The notes under the pieces are model-generated. The model was not told the DNA's origin. It worked only from the letters and a program-made list of their open reading frames with translations, and made no database searches. Shown piece by piece: positions 1 through 8,598 of a stretch of DNA of 64,000 nucleotides. This stretch comes from Acidisoma sp. PAMC 29798 (lineage in GTDB: Bacteria; Pseudomonadota; Alphaproteobacteria; Acetobacterales; Acetobacteraceae): NCBI RefSeq assembly GCF_030252425.1, contig NZ_CP126994.1:1178001-1242000 (forward strand), given 5' to 3'. Numbering within the stretch: the first letter of the stretch is position 1; the number at the start of each line of letters is the position of its first letter. A program made the position numbers and the translations under genes.

Positions 1-601
1 ACAGGATATCGGCATCCGTCGCAAAGGCGCGGGCGAGGCCCACGCGCTGCTGCATGCCGCCCGACAGCTCGCGCGCGTATTTATCCGCCCATTTGTCGAG
101 CGCCACGAGCTTCAGTTTCTCATCCACGATGCGGCGAAGCTCGCTGGCGGACACGCCGCGCAGTTCCAGCCCGAGGCCGACATTCTCCCGCACCGTGCGC
201 CAGGGCAGCAGCGCAAATTGCTGGAACACCATGGCGATGCGCCGCGTGCGCATGAAGCGGAGCGTCGCCGCGTCACAATTCGCGACATCGACCTGCTTGC
301 CCTCGTTCCGCACCAACACATGGCCGCGCGTGACTTTGTTGAGGCCGTTGACGGCGCGCAGCAGCGTCGATTTGCCGGAACCCGACAGACCCATGAGCAC
401 GCAAATCTCACCCTCCCGCACAGTGAGAGAGGCATCCTTCACGCCCATGACGACGCCGGTCTTGGCGAGAATCTCCTCCCGCGTGCGGCCCTGGTCCATC
501 AATTGGATGGCTTCGGCCTTGGCACTTCTGCCTCTGCGGCCGGCGGGCGCGAACAGGATATCGACATTGGCGAATTCGATGACAGGCTGATGCGCGCTCA
601 T
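1..601 (-). CDS. choV: Choline ABC transporter ATP-binding protein (partial, 3' end cut by window edge)
   Basis: ATPase of a betaine/choline-type (ProV/OpuAA class) importer; it energises uptake through the ChoW permease. The first 200 codons are visible. Walker A GLSGSGKST is at about residues 71-79, the Q-loop FQQFALLP near 126, and the signature LSGGMQQR near 179. The window ends before Walker B, the H-loop and any CBS domains, so the length cannot be judged. The segment before Walker A (AKTGVVMGVKDASLTV) is the extended N-terminal arm known from ProV/ChoV proteins. The ATG at 601 lies just after the choW stop (604-606), so it is the last visible gene of a choX-choW-choV operon. Choline is inferred as substrate from the linked choX and bet genes; glycine betaine is the alternative. 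Confidence 0.9.
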   Translation of the reverse strand, partial: MSAHQPVIEFANVDILFAPAGRRGRSAKAEAIQLMDQGRTREEILAKTGVVMGVKDASLTVREGEICVLMGLSGSGKSTLLRAVNGLNKVTRGHVLVRNEGKQVDVANCDAATLRFMRTRRIAMVFQQFALLPWRTVRENVGLGLELRGVSASELRRIVDEKLKLVALDKWADKYARELSGGMQQRVGLARAFATDADIL

Positions 602-603
602 GA

Positions 604-1455
604 TCAGCCCTCGCGGTTTTCACGGGGGCGGCAAACCCGATCGAGAATGACGGCCAAGACGACGATGCACAGACCAGATTCGAAACCGATATCGACGCGG
701 ACGGAGTTGAGTGCCTCCACCACCGGCACACCCAAGCCGCCCGCGCCGACCAGGGCAGCGATCACCACCATCGACAGGCTGAGCATGATGCATTGCGTGA
801 GGCCGGCCATGATGGTCGGCAGCGCATGGGGCAATTCGACCTTCCACAGCAATTGCGTCTTGGACGCGCCGAAGGCTTCGCCCGCTTCGATCAGCGGCGG
901 CGGCACGGAGGCGATGCCCAGCTGCGTCAGGCGGATGGGGGCGGGCAGGGCGAAGATGATGGTCGAGATGAGGCCCGGAACGGCGCCAAGGCCGAACAGC
1001 ACCAGCGTCGGGATCAGATAGACGAAGGTGGGCAGGGTCTGCATCAGATCCAGCATCGGCCGGACCATAACGAAGAGCCACGGCCGATGGGCGCAGGCGA
1101 TGCCGATCGGCACACCGATGAGCATGGAAATCACGGTCGCGAAGATGATCAGCGACAGCGTCTCCAAGGTGGCCGTCCAATAGCCCTGGTTGAGGATGAA
1201 CAGCAGCGCCAGCAGCACGAACAGGCACAGCTTCCAGGACCTGCGAATGGCATAGGCGATGACCACGACACCGAGGATCAGAACGATCGTCGGGATCGCT
1301 TCCAGCACGAAAGTGACGCCATTGATGGCGGCGGCGATGCCGTTGGAGACGGCATCGATAAAGTCCGACCCGCTGATCGAATTGACGACGCTCGCGATCC
1401 AGTCGCCGATGGGAATTTTATGTCCGGCGACGGTATCGGCAAGGCCGTTCAGCAT
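604..1455 (-). CDS. choW: Choline ABC transporter permease
   Basis: Inner-membrane permease of the ProW/OpuAB/ChoW family, 283 residues, which is the usual size for this group. An N-terminal helical region is followed by the BPD_transp_1 domain. The EAA loop that docks the ATPase is visible near residues 190-215 (EAGEAFGASKTQLLWKVELP). Several hydrophobic helices surround it, for example the stretches beginning TIVLILGVVV and LCLFVLLALLF. The start ATG is preceded by GGAG at a good distance (ACGGAGCGCCTG then ATG). It lies between choX and choV on the same strand. The 110-bp gap to choX carries an inverted pair of REP-like units, which may set the relative expression of binding protein and membrane components. 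Confidence 0.93.
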   Translation of the reverse strand: MLNGLADTVAGHKIPIGDWIASVVNSISGSDFIDAVSNGIAAAINGVTFVLEAIPTIVLILGVVVIAYAIRRSWKLCLFVLLALLFILNQGYWTATLETLSLIIFATVISMLIGVPIGIACAHRPWLFVMVRPMLDLMQTLPTFVYLIPTLVLFGLGAVPGLISTIIFALPAPIRLTQLGIASVPPPLIEAGEAFGASKTQLLWKVELPHALPTIMAGLTQCIMLSLSMVVIAALVGAGGLGVPVVEALNSVRVDIGFESGLCIVVLAVILDRVCRPRENREG

Positions 1456-1490
1456 CAGGCGCTCCGTTATCTGCTTGGTGGCACGTTAGT

Positions 1491-1558
1491 GGCGGAAGAC
1501 GCTGCGCTTTTCCACCCTACGACGTGCGGTAGGGCGGATGAGCGCAGCGTTATCCGCC
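1491..1558. repeat. Inverted pair of 30-bp REP-like units between choX and choW
   Basis: Two copies of the window's 30-bp repeat face each other: 1491-1520 reads on the minus strand and 1529-1558 on the plus strand (starts GTAGGGCGGATGAGCGCAGC, ends CCGCC). Each unit has short complementary ends (GGCGGA/TCCGCC type), and the pair could fold into a larger cruciform. The pair lies inside a transcription unit, downstream of the choX stop and upstream of choW. Related units are at 13621-13646, 17451-17480, 43130-43200 and 61236-61265. Confidence 0.85.
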
Positions 1559-1564
1559 AAAGAT

Positions 1565-2521
1565 CTACAGCCCCAGCGACTTCTTCACGGCGGGCTCGGC
1601 CGGGGCGCTGCCGTCGGCGGTTGTCACACCGGCAAGCCACGGCGTCATGGCATCCGGATTGGCCTTCAGCCACTTCTGCGCGGCAGGCATTGGGTCGAGC
1701 TTGTCATACATGATCGAACCCATGATCTGGTTCTCCATGTCGAGCGTGAACTTAAGCTGGGTGAGCAGCTTGCCGACGTTCGGGCACATCGCCGTATAGC
1801 CGGCGGCGGTATTGGTATAGACCGTGGCGCCGCCGTAGTCGGGACCGAACACGGCGTCACCGCCCGACAGATACTTCATGTCGTATTTGCTGTTCATCGG
1901 ATGGGGTTCCCAGCCGAGGAAGACGATGCCCTGGTTATGCTTCGTCTTGCGCGAGACTTCGGCAAGCATGCCCTGCTCGCTGGACTGCACGAGCGTGAAC
2001 TTGCCGACGCCATCGGTGTTGTTCTTGATCATGTCGAGGATCAGGCGATTGCCGTCATTGCCCGGCTCGATGCCGTAAATCTTGCCGTCGAGTTGGTCGT
2101 AGAACTTCGGAATGTCCGCGAAGGACTTCAGTCCCTTGTCATAGAGATAGGTCGGAACGGCGAGGGTGTATTTTGCACCTTCCAGGTTCGGCACCACGAC
2201 ATCGACCGTCTTGGCGGTGACATAGGGCTTGATGTTGTCGGACATCGTCGGCATCCAATTTCCCAGGAAGACGTCGATCTTCTTGTCCTTCATCTCTTCG
2301 TATGTCACGGGGACGGAGAGCATCGTCGTCGTCGGCGTATAGCCGAGCGCCGTCAGAATGGCGCTGGCCGTGCCCGTCGTCGCACTGATGTCGGTCCAGC
2401 CGACATTGGAGAAGCTGACGGTTTTGCAGGAGGCGGGATCGGCCGCCGCCTGTGCCACGCCGGCGCCCATCAGGGCCGTCACACCCAGCATCGCCGCAGC
2501 CTGAAGCAGATGTTTACGCAT
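1565..2521 (-). CDS. choX: Choline-binding periplasmic protein
   Basis: Periplasmic substrate-binding protein of a choline importer (OpuAC/ChoX class), 318 residues. A signal peptide with cleavage likely after VAQA is at residues 1-25. An aromatic box for the trimethylammonium group can be placed by position: W42 (SNVGWTD), W89 (GNWMPTM), Y118 (AKYTL) and W204 (FLGWEPHP). In my memory of Sinorhizobium meliloti ChoX these are W43, W90, Y119 and W205, an offset of one throughout, which supports choline as ligand. ATG at 2521 has AGGA about nine bases upstream. It is the first gene of choX-choW-choV and is divergent from the bet operon; a shared control region with BetI-like palindromes suggests choline-dependent expression. 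Confidence 0.95.
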   Translation of the reverse strand: MRKHLLQAAAMLGVTALMGAGVAQAAADPASCKTVSFSNVGWTDISATTGTASAILTALGYTPTTTMLSVPVTYEEMKDKKIDVFLGNWMPTMSDNIKPYVTAKTVDVVVPNLEGAKYTLAVPTYLYDKGLKSFADIPKFYDQLDGKIYGIEPGNDGNRLILDMIKNNTDGVGKFTLVQSSEQGMLAEVSRKTKHNQGIVFLGWEPHPMNSKYDMKYLSGGDAVFGPDYGGATVYTNTAAGYTAMCPNVGKLLTQLKFTLDMENQIMGSIMYDKLDPMPAAQKWLKANPDAMTPWLAGVTTADGSAPAEPAVKKSLGL

Positions 2522-2581
2522 GGTGCGTTTCCTTGTGCCTAACGGAATCGAATGGCTCGTGCCACAGGCCCGGGCCGAGAG

Positions 2582-2602
2582 TTGAACATACTTTCAATGT
2601 TC
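2582..2602. promoter_or_regulatory. Candidate BetI operator near choX
   Basis: Two nested inverted repeats: TTGAA (2582-2586) with TTCAA (2593-2597), and GAACAT (2584-2589) with ATGTTC (2597-2602). TTGAA/TTCAA half-sites resemble the known BetI operator style (ATTGAAC...GTTCAAT). The site is about 60 bp upstream of the choX start. Assignment to BetI is inference from the half-site and the location. Confidence 0.45.
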
Positions 2603-2736
2603 CGATCTGGTCACGTCTTTTTACACCCCGAATTTCAAATTTCCCTAGAATTTGCCATCGAAATCGGACAATTTGCCTGCTTATTGGGCGGCGCTTGCAC
2701 AATATCGAACCATTTCCGGAACGCCGTCAGGGTAGC

Positions 2737-2759
2737 TTGATTGCACGTTCAAGCAATCA
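2737..2759. promoter_or_regulatory. Candidate BetI operator upstream of the betI-betB fusion
   Basis: Perfect 7-bp arms TGATTGC (2738-2744) and GCAATCA (2753-2759) flank a core containing ACGTTCAA. The combination of TTGATTG and ACGTTCAA is close to BetI operators as I recall them (TTGATTGAACGTTCAATCAA type). It ends 35 bp before the GTG start at 2795, a natural position for autorepression of the bet operon. Confidence 0.65.
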
Positions 2760-2794
2760 TACAAAGGTCGCAAGAGTCACGGGAGGAGAGTCGC

Positions 2795-4873
2795 GTGTCG
2801 CGCCGGGATTCGGAAGACGTTCGCCGTAAGCAACTCATCGATACCACCATCCTGGTGATGGCGCGCGTCGGCTTCACGGCGACGACGCTCGGGCTGATCG
2901 CCAAACAGGCCGGCGTCTCTGCGGGCCTCGTCGCGCATTATTTTGGGGATAAGGACGGTCTGCTGGAGGCGACGCTGCGGACACTCGCGGCGCGCCTCAG
3001 CCGGGCCGCCGCCGTCCGCCTGCGGGAAGCCGCCACGCCCCGCGCTCGCCTTCAGGCGGTGGTCGATGCCAATCTCGCGCCCGAGGAGATGGATTTCCAG
3101 ACCGGAACGGTCTGGCTCGCCTTCTGGGGCCAGGCCATCCATTCCGACCGCCTGAAACGCGTCCAGCGCATCTACCAGCGTCGCGTCCTCTCCAACCTGC
3201 GCCACGCCCTGCGAGACCTCGCCCCGGCGGGGGAAACCGAGCGCCTCGCCGTCATCATCGCCGCCATTATCGACGGTCTCTGGTTGCGCACGACGCTCGC
3301 GGCCTCCTGGAGTCCGGAGGATGCCGAGGTCGCGCGGCGCATCGCCGCCGGTTTCATCGACACCCAACTCGCCGCCAGTATGGAAGACGCCGTCATGCCC
3401 CAAATGCTCCCCACTGGCGCTTCGGCGCTGCCCCGTTACGCCGCCTGGATCGACGGCCGTGCTGCCCCGAATGCGGAGGCGGAGATCTTCGTCACGCGCA
3501 ATCCTGCGACCGGGGAGGCGCTAGCGGAAATCGAAATCGCGGGGGCCGCGCAAGTGGAGGCCGCCGTTACCGCCGCCAAGGTTGGCCAAAAGATCTGGCG
3601 GCGCATGACGGGCATGGAGCGTGGACGCGTGCTGCGCCGCGTCGCGGATATCCTGCGTCAGCGCAACGATGAACTAGCCGAGTTGGAGACACGCGATACC
3701 GGCAAGCCCATTCAGGAAACCAGCGTCGTGGACGTCATCTCCGGCGCCGACTGCCTGGAGTATTTCGCCGGTATCGTCGGCGGGCTGACAGGTGAGAGCG
3801 TGGATCTCGGCCCGAACGCCATGGGCTATACGCGGCGCGAACCGCTCGGCATCGTCGCCGGCATCGGTGCCTGGAACTATCCCTTGCAGATCGCTTGCTG
3901 GAAATCGGCGCCCGCACTCGCCTGCGGCAATGCGATGATCTTCAAACCCGCCGACCTCACGCCACTCACAGCGCTGAAGCTCGCGGAGATCATGACGGAA
4001 GCGGGCGTGCCGGACGGCGTCTTCAATGTTCTGCCCGGCTTCGGGGAGACGGGCAGGCTGCTCACGCGCCATCCCGGCATTGCCAAGATCTCCCTCACGG
4101 GGTCGGTCGCGACCGGCAAACGCGTAATGGCGGATGCCGCCGATACGCTCAAGCACGTCACGCTGGAACTCGGCGGCAAATCGCCGATCATCGTGTTCGA
4201 GGATGCGGATATCGAGAATGCGGTGTCGGGCGCCATGCTCGGCAATTTCTACTCGGCCGGCGAAGTGTGCTCCAACGGCACCCGCGTCTTCGTGCATCGC
4301 TCCGTGCAGGAACGCTTCACCGAACGTCTGGTGGCGCGGACCCGCGCCATGGTGGTCGGCGATCCGCTCGACCCCGCCACGCAGGTCGGCGCGTTGATTT
4401 CCGAAGCGCATATGGAAAAGGTCCTCGGCTATATCGCCAAAGGCGTGTCCGAGGGCGCGCGCCTGCTCTGCGGCGGGCAGCGTGTGGCGCGGGACGGCTT
4501 CTTCGTCTCACCCGCGATCTTCGACGGTTGCGATGACGGTCATACCATCGTGCGGGAGGAGATCTTCGGCCCGGTGATGACGGTGCTGACCTTCGATACG
4601 GAGGAGGAGGTCATCGCCCGTGCCAATGACACCGAATTCGGCCTTAGTGCTGGCATCTTCACCAAGGACTTGGCGCGGGGCCATCGGGTGATTGCCCAAC
4701 TCGAAGCCGGGACCTGCTGGATCAACACCTATAACATCACGCCAATCGAGTTGCCGTTCGGAGGCTATAAAATGTCGGGCCTCGGGCGGGAGAATAGCCG
4801 CACCGCGCTCGACCACTATACCCAAATCAAGAGCGTCTATGTGGCGCTGACCGATATCGAGGCGCCTTATTAA
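2795..4873 (+). CDS. betI-betB: Fusion protein: BetI-type TetR repressor joined in frame to betaine-aldehyde dehydrogenase BetB
   Basis: A single 692-codon frame with no stop. Residues 1-195 are a BetI-like TetR regulator: the helix-turn-helix is near 30-50 ([20 protein letters not shown]), the ligand domain follows, and it ends with the typical IIDGLWLR...FIDTQLA. After about 15-20 linker residues comes a full-length aldehyde dehydrogenase with GAWNYP (N361), the Glu of LELGGKSP (E458) and catalytic C492 in GEVCSNGTR, matching BetB, which oxidises betaine aldehyde to glycine betaine. The start is GTG at 2795 because GGGAGGAG (2781-2788) sits six bases before it; the frame also extends upstream to a TTG at 2741 that falls inside the operator palindrome. 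The stop overlaps the betA start (TAATG). In-frame ATGs at 3380 and 3395 (the latter after GGAAG) could also yield free BetB. BetI and BetB are normally separate proteins. An assembly error that removed a stop codon is the main alternative. Confidence 0.9.
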   Translation: MSRRDSEDVRRKQLIDTTILVMARVGFTATTLGLIAKQAGVSAGLVAHYFGDKDGLLEATLRTLAARLSRAAAVRLREAATPRARLQAVVDANLAPEEMDFQTGTVWLAFWGQAIHSDRLKRVQRIYQRRVLSNLRHALRDLAPAGETERLAVIIAAIIDGLWLRTTLAASWSPEDAEVARRIAAGFIDTQLAASMEDAVMPQMLPTGASALPRYAAWIDGRAAPNAEAEIFVTRNPATGEALAEIEIAGAAQVEAAVTAAKVGQKIWRRMTGMERGRVLRRVADILRQRNDELAELETRDTGKPIQETSVVDVISGADCLEYFAGIVGGLTGESVDLGPNAMGYTRREPLGIVAGIGAWNYPLQIACWKSAPALACGNAMIFKPADLTPLTALKLAEIMTEAGVPDGVFNVLPGFGETGRLLTRHPGIAKISLTGSVATGKRVMADAADTLKHVTLELGGKSPIIVFEDADIENAVSGAMLGNFYSAGEVCSNGTRVFVHRSVQERFTERLVARTRAMVVGDPLDPATQVGALISEAHMEKVLGYIAKGVSEGARLLCGGQRVARDGFFVSPAIFDGCDDGHTIVREEIFGPVMTVLTFDTEEEVIARANDTEFGLSAGIFTKDLARGHRVIAQLEAGTCWINTYNITPIELPFGGYKMSGLGRENSRTALDHYTQIKSVYVALTDIEAPY

Positions 4874-6528
4874 TGGAAGAATTCGACTATATCATCGTCG
4901 GTGCGGGTTCGGCCGGTTGCGTGCTGGCGAACCGCTTGACGGAAGACGGCACAACCACGGTTCTGCTGCTGGAATATGGCGGATCCGATAAGTCGATCTT
5001 CATACAGATGCCGGCAGCCTTGTCGATTCCCATGAACCGCAAGAAATACAACTGGTTCTATGAGACGGAGCCCGAGCCGCATCTGAACGACCGCCGCATG
5101 CATACGCCGCGCGGCAAGGTGCTCGGCGGCTCCTCCTCGATCAACGGCATGGTCTATGTGCGCGGCAATGCCATGGATTTCGAGGGCTGGGAAAGCGCGG
5201 GCGCACGCGGCTGGGGTTACCGCCATGTGCTGCCCTATTTCCGTCGCGCAGAAACGCGCGAAGAGGGCGGCGATGCCTATCGCGGTGCCGATGGGCCGCT
5301 TCATACATCCTACGGACCGATGAAGAATCCGCTGTATCGCGCCTGGATCGATGCTGCAAAGCAAGCGGGCTATCCCGAGACCACCGACATCAACGGCTTC
5401 CAGCAGGAAGGCTTTGGGCGGATGGACATGACGGTCCGTCGTGGCCAGCGCTGGAGCGCCGCCAATGCCTATCTCGCCCCGGCACGCGGCCGAAAGAATC
5501 TTGAGGTCCGAAGTTCTGCTCTGGCGACATCGGTTGTTCTGGACGGTCGTCGCGCCGTAGGCTTGCGGTATCAGCGCGGCGGCACAGCGCATGAGGTGCG
5601 GGCGCGGCGAGAGGTCATTCTGTCCGGTGGACCGATCAACTCGCCGCAATTGCTCAAGCTATCCGGCATCGGTCCCGCGGCAGAATTGCGCGAACACGGC
5701 ATCAATGTCGTCGCCGACCGTCCGGGTGTGGGGGAGAATTTGCAGGATCATCTGGAATTCTATTTCCAGATGGCGGTGTCGCAACCCATCACTTTGTTCT
5801 CGTCACAGTCCCTCTGGGCCAAGGGTCTCATCGGCATGCGCTGGATGCTGCGCCGCGATGGCCTGGGTGCGACCAATCATTTCGAGACTTGCGGCTTTAT
5901 TCGCAGCAAGGCGGGGATACAGTTTCCCGACATTCAATATCATTTTTTGCCTCTTGCCGTCTCTTACGATGGCAATAGTCTCGCGACCGAGCATGGCATG
6001 CAGGCGCATGTCGGCCCAATGCGATCCAAAAGTCGTGGCTGGGTGAAGCTGCGCTCCGCCAATCCCGCCGACAAGCCGCGCGTGTTCTTCAACTATCTCA
6101 GCCACACGGAGGACCGGGAGGAGATGCGGGCCTGCGTGCGTCTGACGCGCGAAATCTTTCAGCAACCGGCCTTCGCGCCCTATCGTGGCCGGGAAATCCA
6201 GCCGGGTGCGGATGTGGTGGATGATGAGGCGATCGACGCCTTTATCGCCGCCAAGGTCGAGAGTGCCTATCATCCGTCCTGTTCCTGCAAGATGGGCGAC
6301 CCCGCCGATCCCATGGCCGTCGTCGATCCCGAGACGCGGGTAATCGGCATGGAGGCTTTGCGCGTGGTCGATAGTTCCATCATGCCGAGCCTGACCACCG
6401 GCAATCTCAATGCGCCGACCATCATGATTGGTGAGAAGGCGGCGGATCACATTATGGGCAGGCCGATGCTGGCGGCGTCCAATGCGCCGTATTTCGTCGC
6501 GCCGCACTGGCAGACCGCGCAAAGGTGA
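4873..6528 (+). CDS. betA: Choline dehydrogenase
   Basis: FAD-dependent GMC oxidoreductase, 551 residues, the usual BetA length; oxidises choline to betaine aldehyde at the membrane. The dinucleotide-binding motif VGAGSAG is at residues 9-15. GMC signature 1 (GGSSSINGMVYVRGN) is at 85-99, and signature 2 (SGGPINSPQLLKLSG) lies near 252. The catalytic His is in YHPSCSCKMG near 465, followed by the C-terminal flavin contact region (VVDSSIMPSLTTGNLNAPT). Its ATG overlaps the stop of the betI-betB fusion (TAATG), so the two are probably translationally coupled. Together they make glycine betaine, an osmoprotectant, from choline imported by ChoXWV. Confidence 0.96.
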   Translation: MEEFDYIIVGAGSAGCVLANRLTEDGTTTVLLLEYGGSDKSIFIQMPAALSIPMNRKKYNWFYETEPEPHLNDRRMHTPRGKVLGGSSSINGMVYVRGNAMDFEGWESAGARGWGYRHVLPYFRRAETREEGGDAYRGADGPLHTSYGPMKNPLYRAWIDAAKQAGYPETTDINGFQQEGFGRMDMTVRRGQRWSAANAYLAPARGRKNLEVRSSALATSVVLDGRRAVGLRYQRGGTAHEVRARREVILSGGPINSPQLLKLSGIGPAAELREHGINVVADRPGVGENLQDHLEFYFQMAVSQPITLFSSQSLWAKGLIGMRWMLRRDGLGATNHFETCGFIRSKAGIQFPDIQYHFLPLAVSYDGNSLATEHGMQAHVGPMRSKSRGWVKLRSANPADKPRVFFNYLSHTEDREEMRACVRLTREIFQQPAFAPYRGREIQPGADVVDDEAIDAFIAAKVESAYHPSCSCKMGDPADPMAVVDPETRVIGMEALRVVDSSIMPSLTTGNLNAPTIMIGEKAADHIMGRPMLAASNAPYFVAPHWQTAQR

Positions 6529-6542
6529 TTGGTGGAGTGCTC

Positions 6543-6610
6543 GTCATCCGCGCACTTGATCCGCTTATCCATGGGCGCCCATGGATCCCCCGATCAAGTC
6601 GGGAGATGAC
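6543..6610. repeat. Nested palindromic hairpin (GTCATC family) after betA
   Basis: Outer arms GTCATC (6543-6548) and GATGAC (6605-6610), middle arms ACTTGATC (6554-6561) and GATCAAGT (6592-6599), and an inner perfect 18-bp palindrome centred on TGGGCGCCCA (6568-6585). It lies just beyond the betA stop and could end or stabilise the bet transcript. Related hairpins are at 9258-9362, 34955-34991 and 45800-45828. Confidence 0.8.
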
Positions 6611-6643
6611 GGTAATTCCCTAACCGCCGCTTGGAGGTATCCC

Positions 6644-7033
6644 ATGATCATTCTTGCTTATATCGCCGGTCTCATCGTCTTCGTGGCACTCGATGCCGTT
6701 TGGCTCACCCTCACTGGCCCAAGCTATCGGGCGGTGCTGGGGGATATGCTGGCGCCCAGCATCCGGATCGTTCCGGCAGTGCTGTTCTACCTCGTCGATA
6801 TGCTCGGCATCATGATCTTTGTGGCGCGGCCGGGCGTGCCGAACGGCATCGTCTGGGTGCTGACCTACGGCGCGCTCTTCGGTCTTTTCACTTACGCGAC
6901 CTATGATTTGACAAACTTTGCTATTCTCAAGAACTGGAACATCGGCATTACCGTCGCCGATATTCTCTGGGGATCGGTGCTCTCCTCTGCTGTCTCGACA
7001 GCCGCCTGGGCCGTGCTGCGCCGGACGCTTTAA
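6644..7033 (+). CDS. DUF2177 family membrane protein
   Basis: Small integral membrane protein of 129 residues with about four hydrophobic helices: LAYIAGLIVFVALDAVWL at the N-terminus, VPAVLFYLVDMLGIMIFV, WVLTYGALFGLFTYATY and a C-terminal helix around SSAVSTAAWAVL. The motif FGLFTYATYDLTNFA and the LDAVWL start are typical of DUF2177 as I know it. The ATG at 6644 is chosen because TTGGAGG lies six bases upstream; the frame continues upstream through the hairpin repeat, which is unlikely to be coding. The next gene begins directly after its stop codon, so it is cotranscribed with the photolyase. Molecular function unknown; DUF2177 genes are often found beside photolyase genes in proteobacteria. 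Confidence 0.85.
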   Translation: MIILAYIAGLIVFVALDAVWLTLTGPSYRAVLGDMLAPSIRIVPAVLFYLVDMLGIMIFVARPGVPNGIVWVLTYGALFGLFTYATYDLTNFAILKNWNIGITVADILWGSVLSSAVSTAAWAVLRRTL

Positions 7034-8584
7034 GTGCCCATGACGCGACAGCCCGTGCTGCGGTTTATTCTGGGCGATCAGCTGTCCCGAGCGATTGCGT
7101 CCCTGCGTGACGCGGATGCGGCACGTGACGTCGTGTTGATGGCGGAAGTTGCGGACGAGACGGTCTATGTGCCGCATCACCCCAAGAAGATCGCCTTCCT
7201 CTTCTCGGCCATGCGCCATTTCGCGGCGGAACTGCGCGCCGAGGGCTTCACCGTCGATTACGTGACCTTGGACGACCCCGCCAATACCGGCGCCTTCGGC
7301 ACGGAACTCGCGCGCGCGGTGTCGCGTCACAGAGCTGCTTCTGTCGTGGTCACGCATCCCGGCGAATGGCGCGTCCTGGATGCGATGCAAATGTGGGAAG
7401 AGACTGCCGGCGTTCCGGTGGAGATCCGCGAGGATGACCGGTTCCTGTGTCCGCTGCCGCGCTTTCGCCAATGGGCGGAGGGCAAACGCCAACCGCGCAT
7501 GGAATTCTTCTATCGGGAGATGCGGCGCGCAACAGGCTTGCTGATGGATGCCGATGGTGAGCCTGCCGGTGGGCGCTGGAACTTCGACGCGGATAACCGG
7601 AAGCCGGTGCCGAAGCAGCTTGATATGCCACCTGCTTTTTTCGTGACCCCAGATGCGATGACTCAGCAGGTTCTGGCCCTGGTCGGCGCCCGCTTCCCCG
7701 ACAATTTCGGCACGCTGGACGGTTTCGATTATGCGGTGACGGCGTCTGATGCACGGCGCGCTCTGGCGCATTTCGTCACCCATGCGCTGGCTTCCTTCGG
7801 CGACTACCAAGACGCGATGCGGCAGGGCGAGGACCGGCTGTTTCACTCCGTTTTGTCGCCCTACCTCAATGCCGGCCTGCTCGACCCCCGCACTGTTTGC
7901 GATGCGGCGGAAACGGCTTGGCGAGACGGGCTGGCACCGCTCAACGCCGTGGAGGGATTCATTCGCCAGATCCTGGGCTGGCGCGAATATATCCGTGGTC
8001 TCTATTGGCTGAAGATGCCCGATTACGCCCAAACCAATCGGCTCGGCGCCGATCGCGCTTTGCCGGGACTCTATTGGGGCGCGCCGACCGACATGAACTG
8101 CCTTAGCCAATGCGTCGATCAGACACGACGGCTGGCGCATGCGCATCACATTCAGCGCCTGATGGTGACGGGAAACTTTGCTCTGCTGATCGGTGCCCTC
8201 CCGTCTGAGGTAGAGGCCTGGTATCTCGCCGTCTATATCGACGCCTATGAATGGGTGGAATTGCCCAATGTCCACGGCATGATTCTTTATGCCGACGGCG
8301 GTTATCTGGCATCGAAACCCTATGCCGCGAGCGGCAAATATATAGACCGCATGTCGGACTACTGCCGTCATTGCCGCTACGACGTGAAGCAGAGTTTGGG
8401 GCCGGATGCCTGTCCCTTCAACTTTCTCTATTGGAACTTCATCATCGAGAAGGCACCTGAATTGCGCGGCAATCATAGGATGGCGATGATATATGCATCG
8501 CTCGGCCGGATGGAGGGCGCAAAGCAGGCGGCCATCCAAACGCAGGCCAGTGATTTCCTCGCTGCGCTGACAACAGAGTATTGA
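7034..8584 (+). CDS. phrB: FeS-type bacterial (6-4) photolyase / cryptochrome-like protein
   Basis: Deoxyribodipyrimidine photolyase-related protein (PF04244) of the FeS-BCP class, about 516 residues; uses light to repair UV (6-4) photoproducts. Numbered from the GTG at 7034, the four cluster cysteines are C356, C444, C447 and C460 (YCRHCRYD...DACPFN). These match C350, C438, C441 and C454 of Agrobacterium PhrB with a constant offset of six. The active-site His of AHHIQRLMVTGNF (H371/H372) also aligns. The start may be GTG at 7034, directly after the DUF2177 stop, or ATG at 7040; no strong ribosome site decides. It overlaps nothing and is followed closely by the ParB-like gene. A signalling (cryptochrome) role instead of repair cannot be excluded. 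Confidence 0.93.
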   Translation: MPMTRQPVLRFILGDQLSRAIASLRDADAARDVVLMAEVADETVYVPHHPKKIAFLFSAMRHFAAELRAEGFTVDYVTLDDPANTGAFGTELARAVSRHRAASVVVTHPGEWRVLDAMQMWEETAGVPVEIREDDRFLCPLPRFRQWAEGKRQPRMEFFYREMRRATGLLMDADGEPAGGRWNFDADNRKPVPKQLDMPPAFFVTPDAMTQQVLALVGARFPDNFGTLDGFDYAVTASDARRALAHFVTHALASFGDYQDAMRQGEDRLFHSVLSPYLNAGLLDPRTVCDAAETAWRDGLAPLNAVEGFIRQILGWREYIRGLYWLKMPDYAQTNRLGADRALPGLYWGAPTDMNCLSQCVDQTRRLAHAHHIQRLMVTGNFALLIGALPSEVEAWYLAVYIDAYEWVELPNVHGMILYADGGYLASKPYAASGKYIDRMSDYCRHCRYDVKQSLGPDACPFNFLYWNFIIEKAPELRGNHRMAMIYASLGRMEGAKQAAIQTQASDFLAALTTEY

Positions 8585-8598
8585 GAGGCAGACCTAAG

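Noticed and set aside
2741-2794. TTG start 54 bases upstream in the betI-betB frame
   Set aside because: It lies inside the operator palindrome and has no ribosome site, whereas GTG 2795 follows GGGAGGAG at six bases.
6620-8539. 639-codon open frame on the minus strand opposite DUF2177 and the photolyase
   Set aside because: The plus-strand genes have clear families, motifs and start sites; the minus frame is a by-product of high-GC codon bias and its protein is rich in His/Arg/Gln with no motif.
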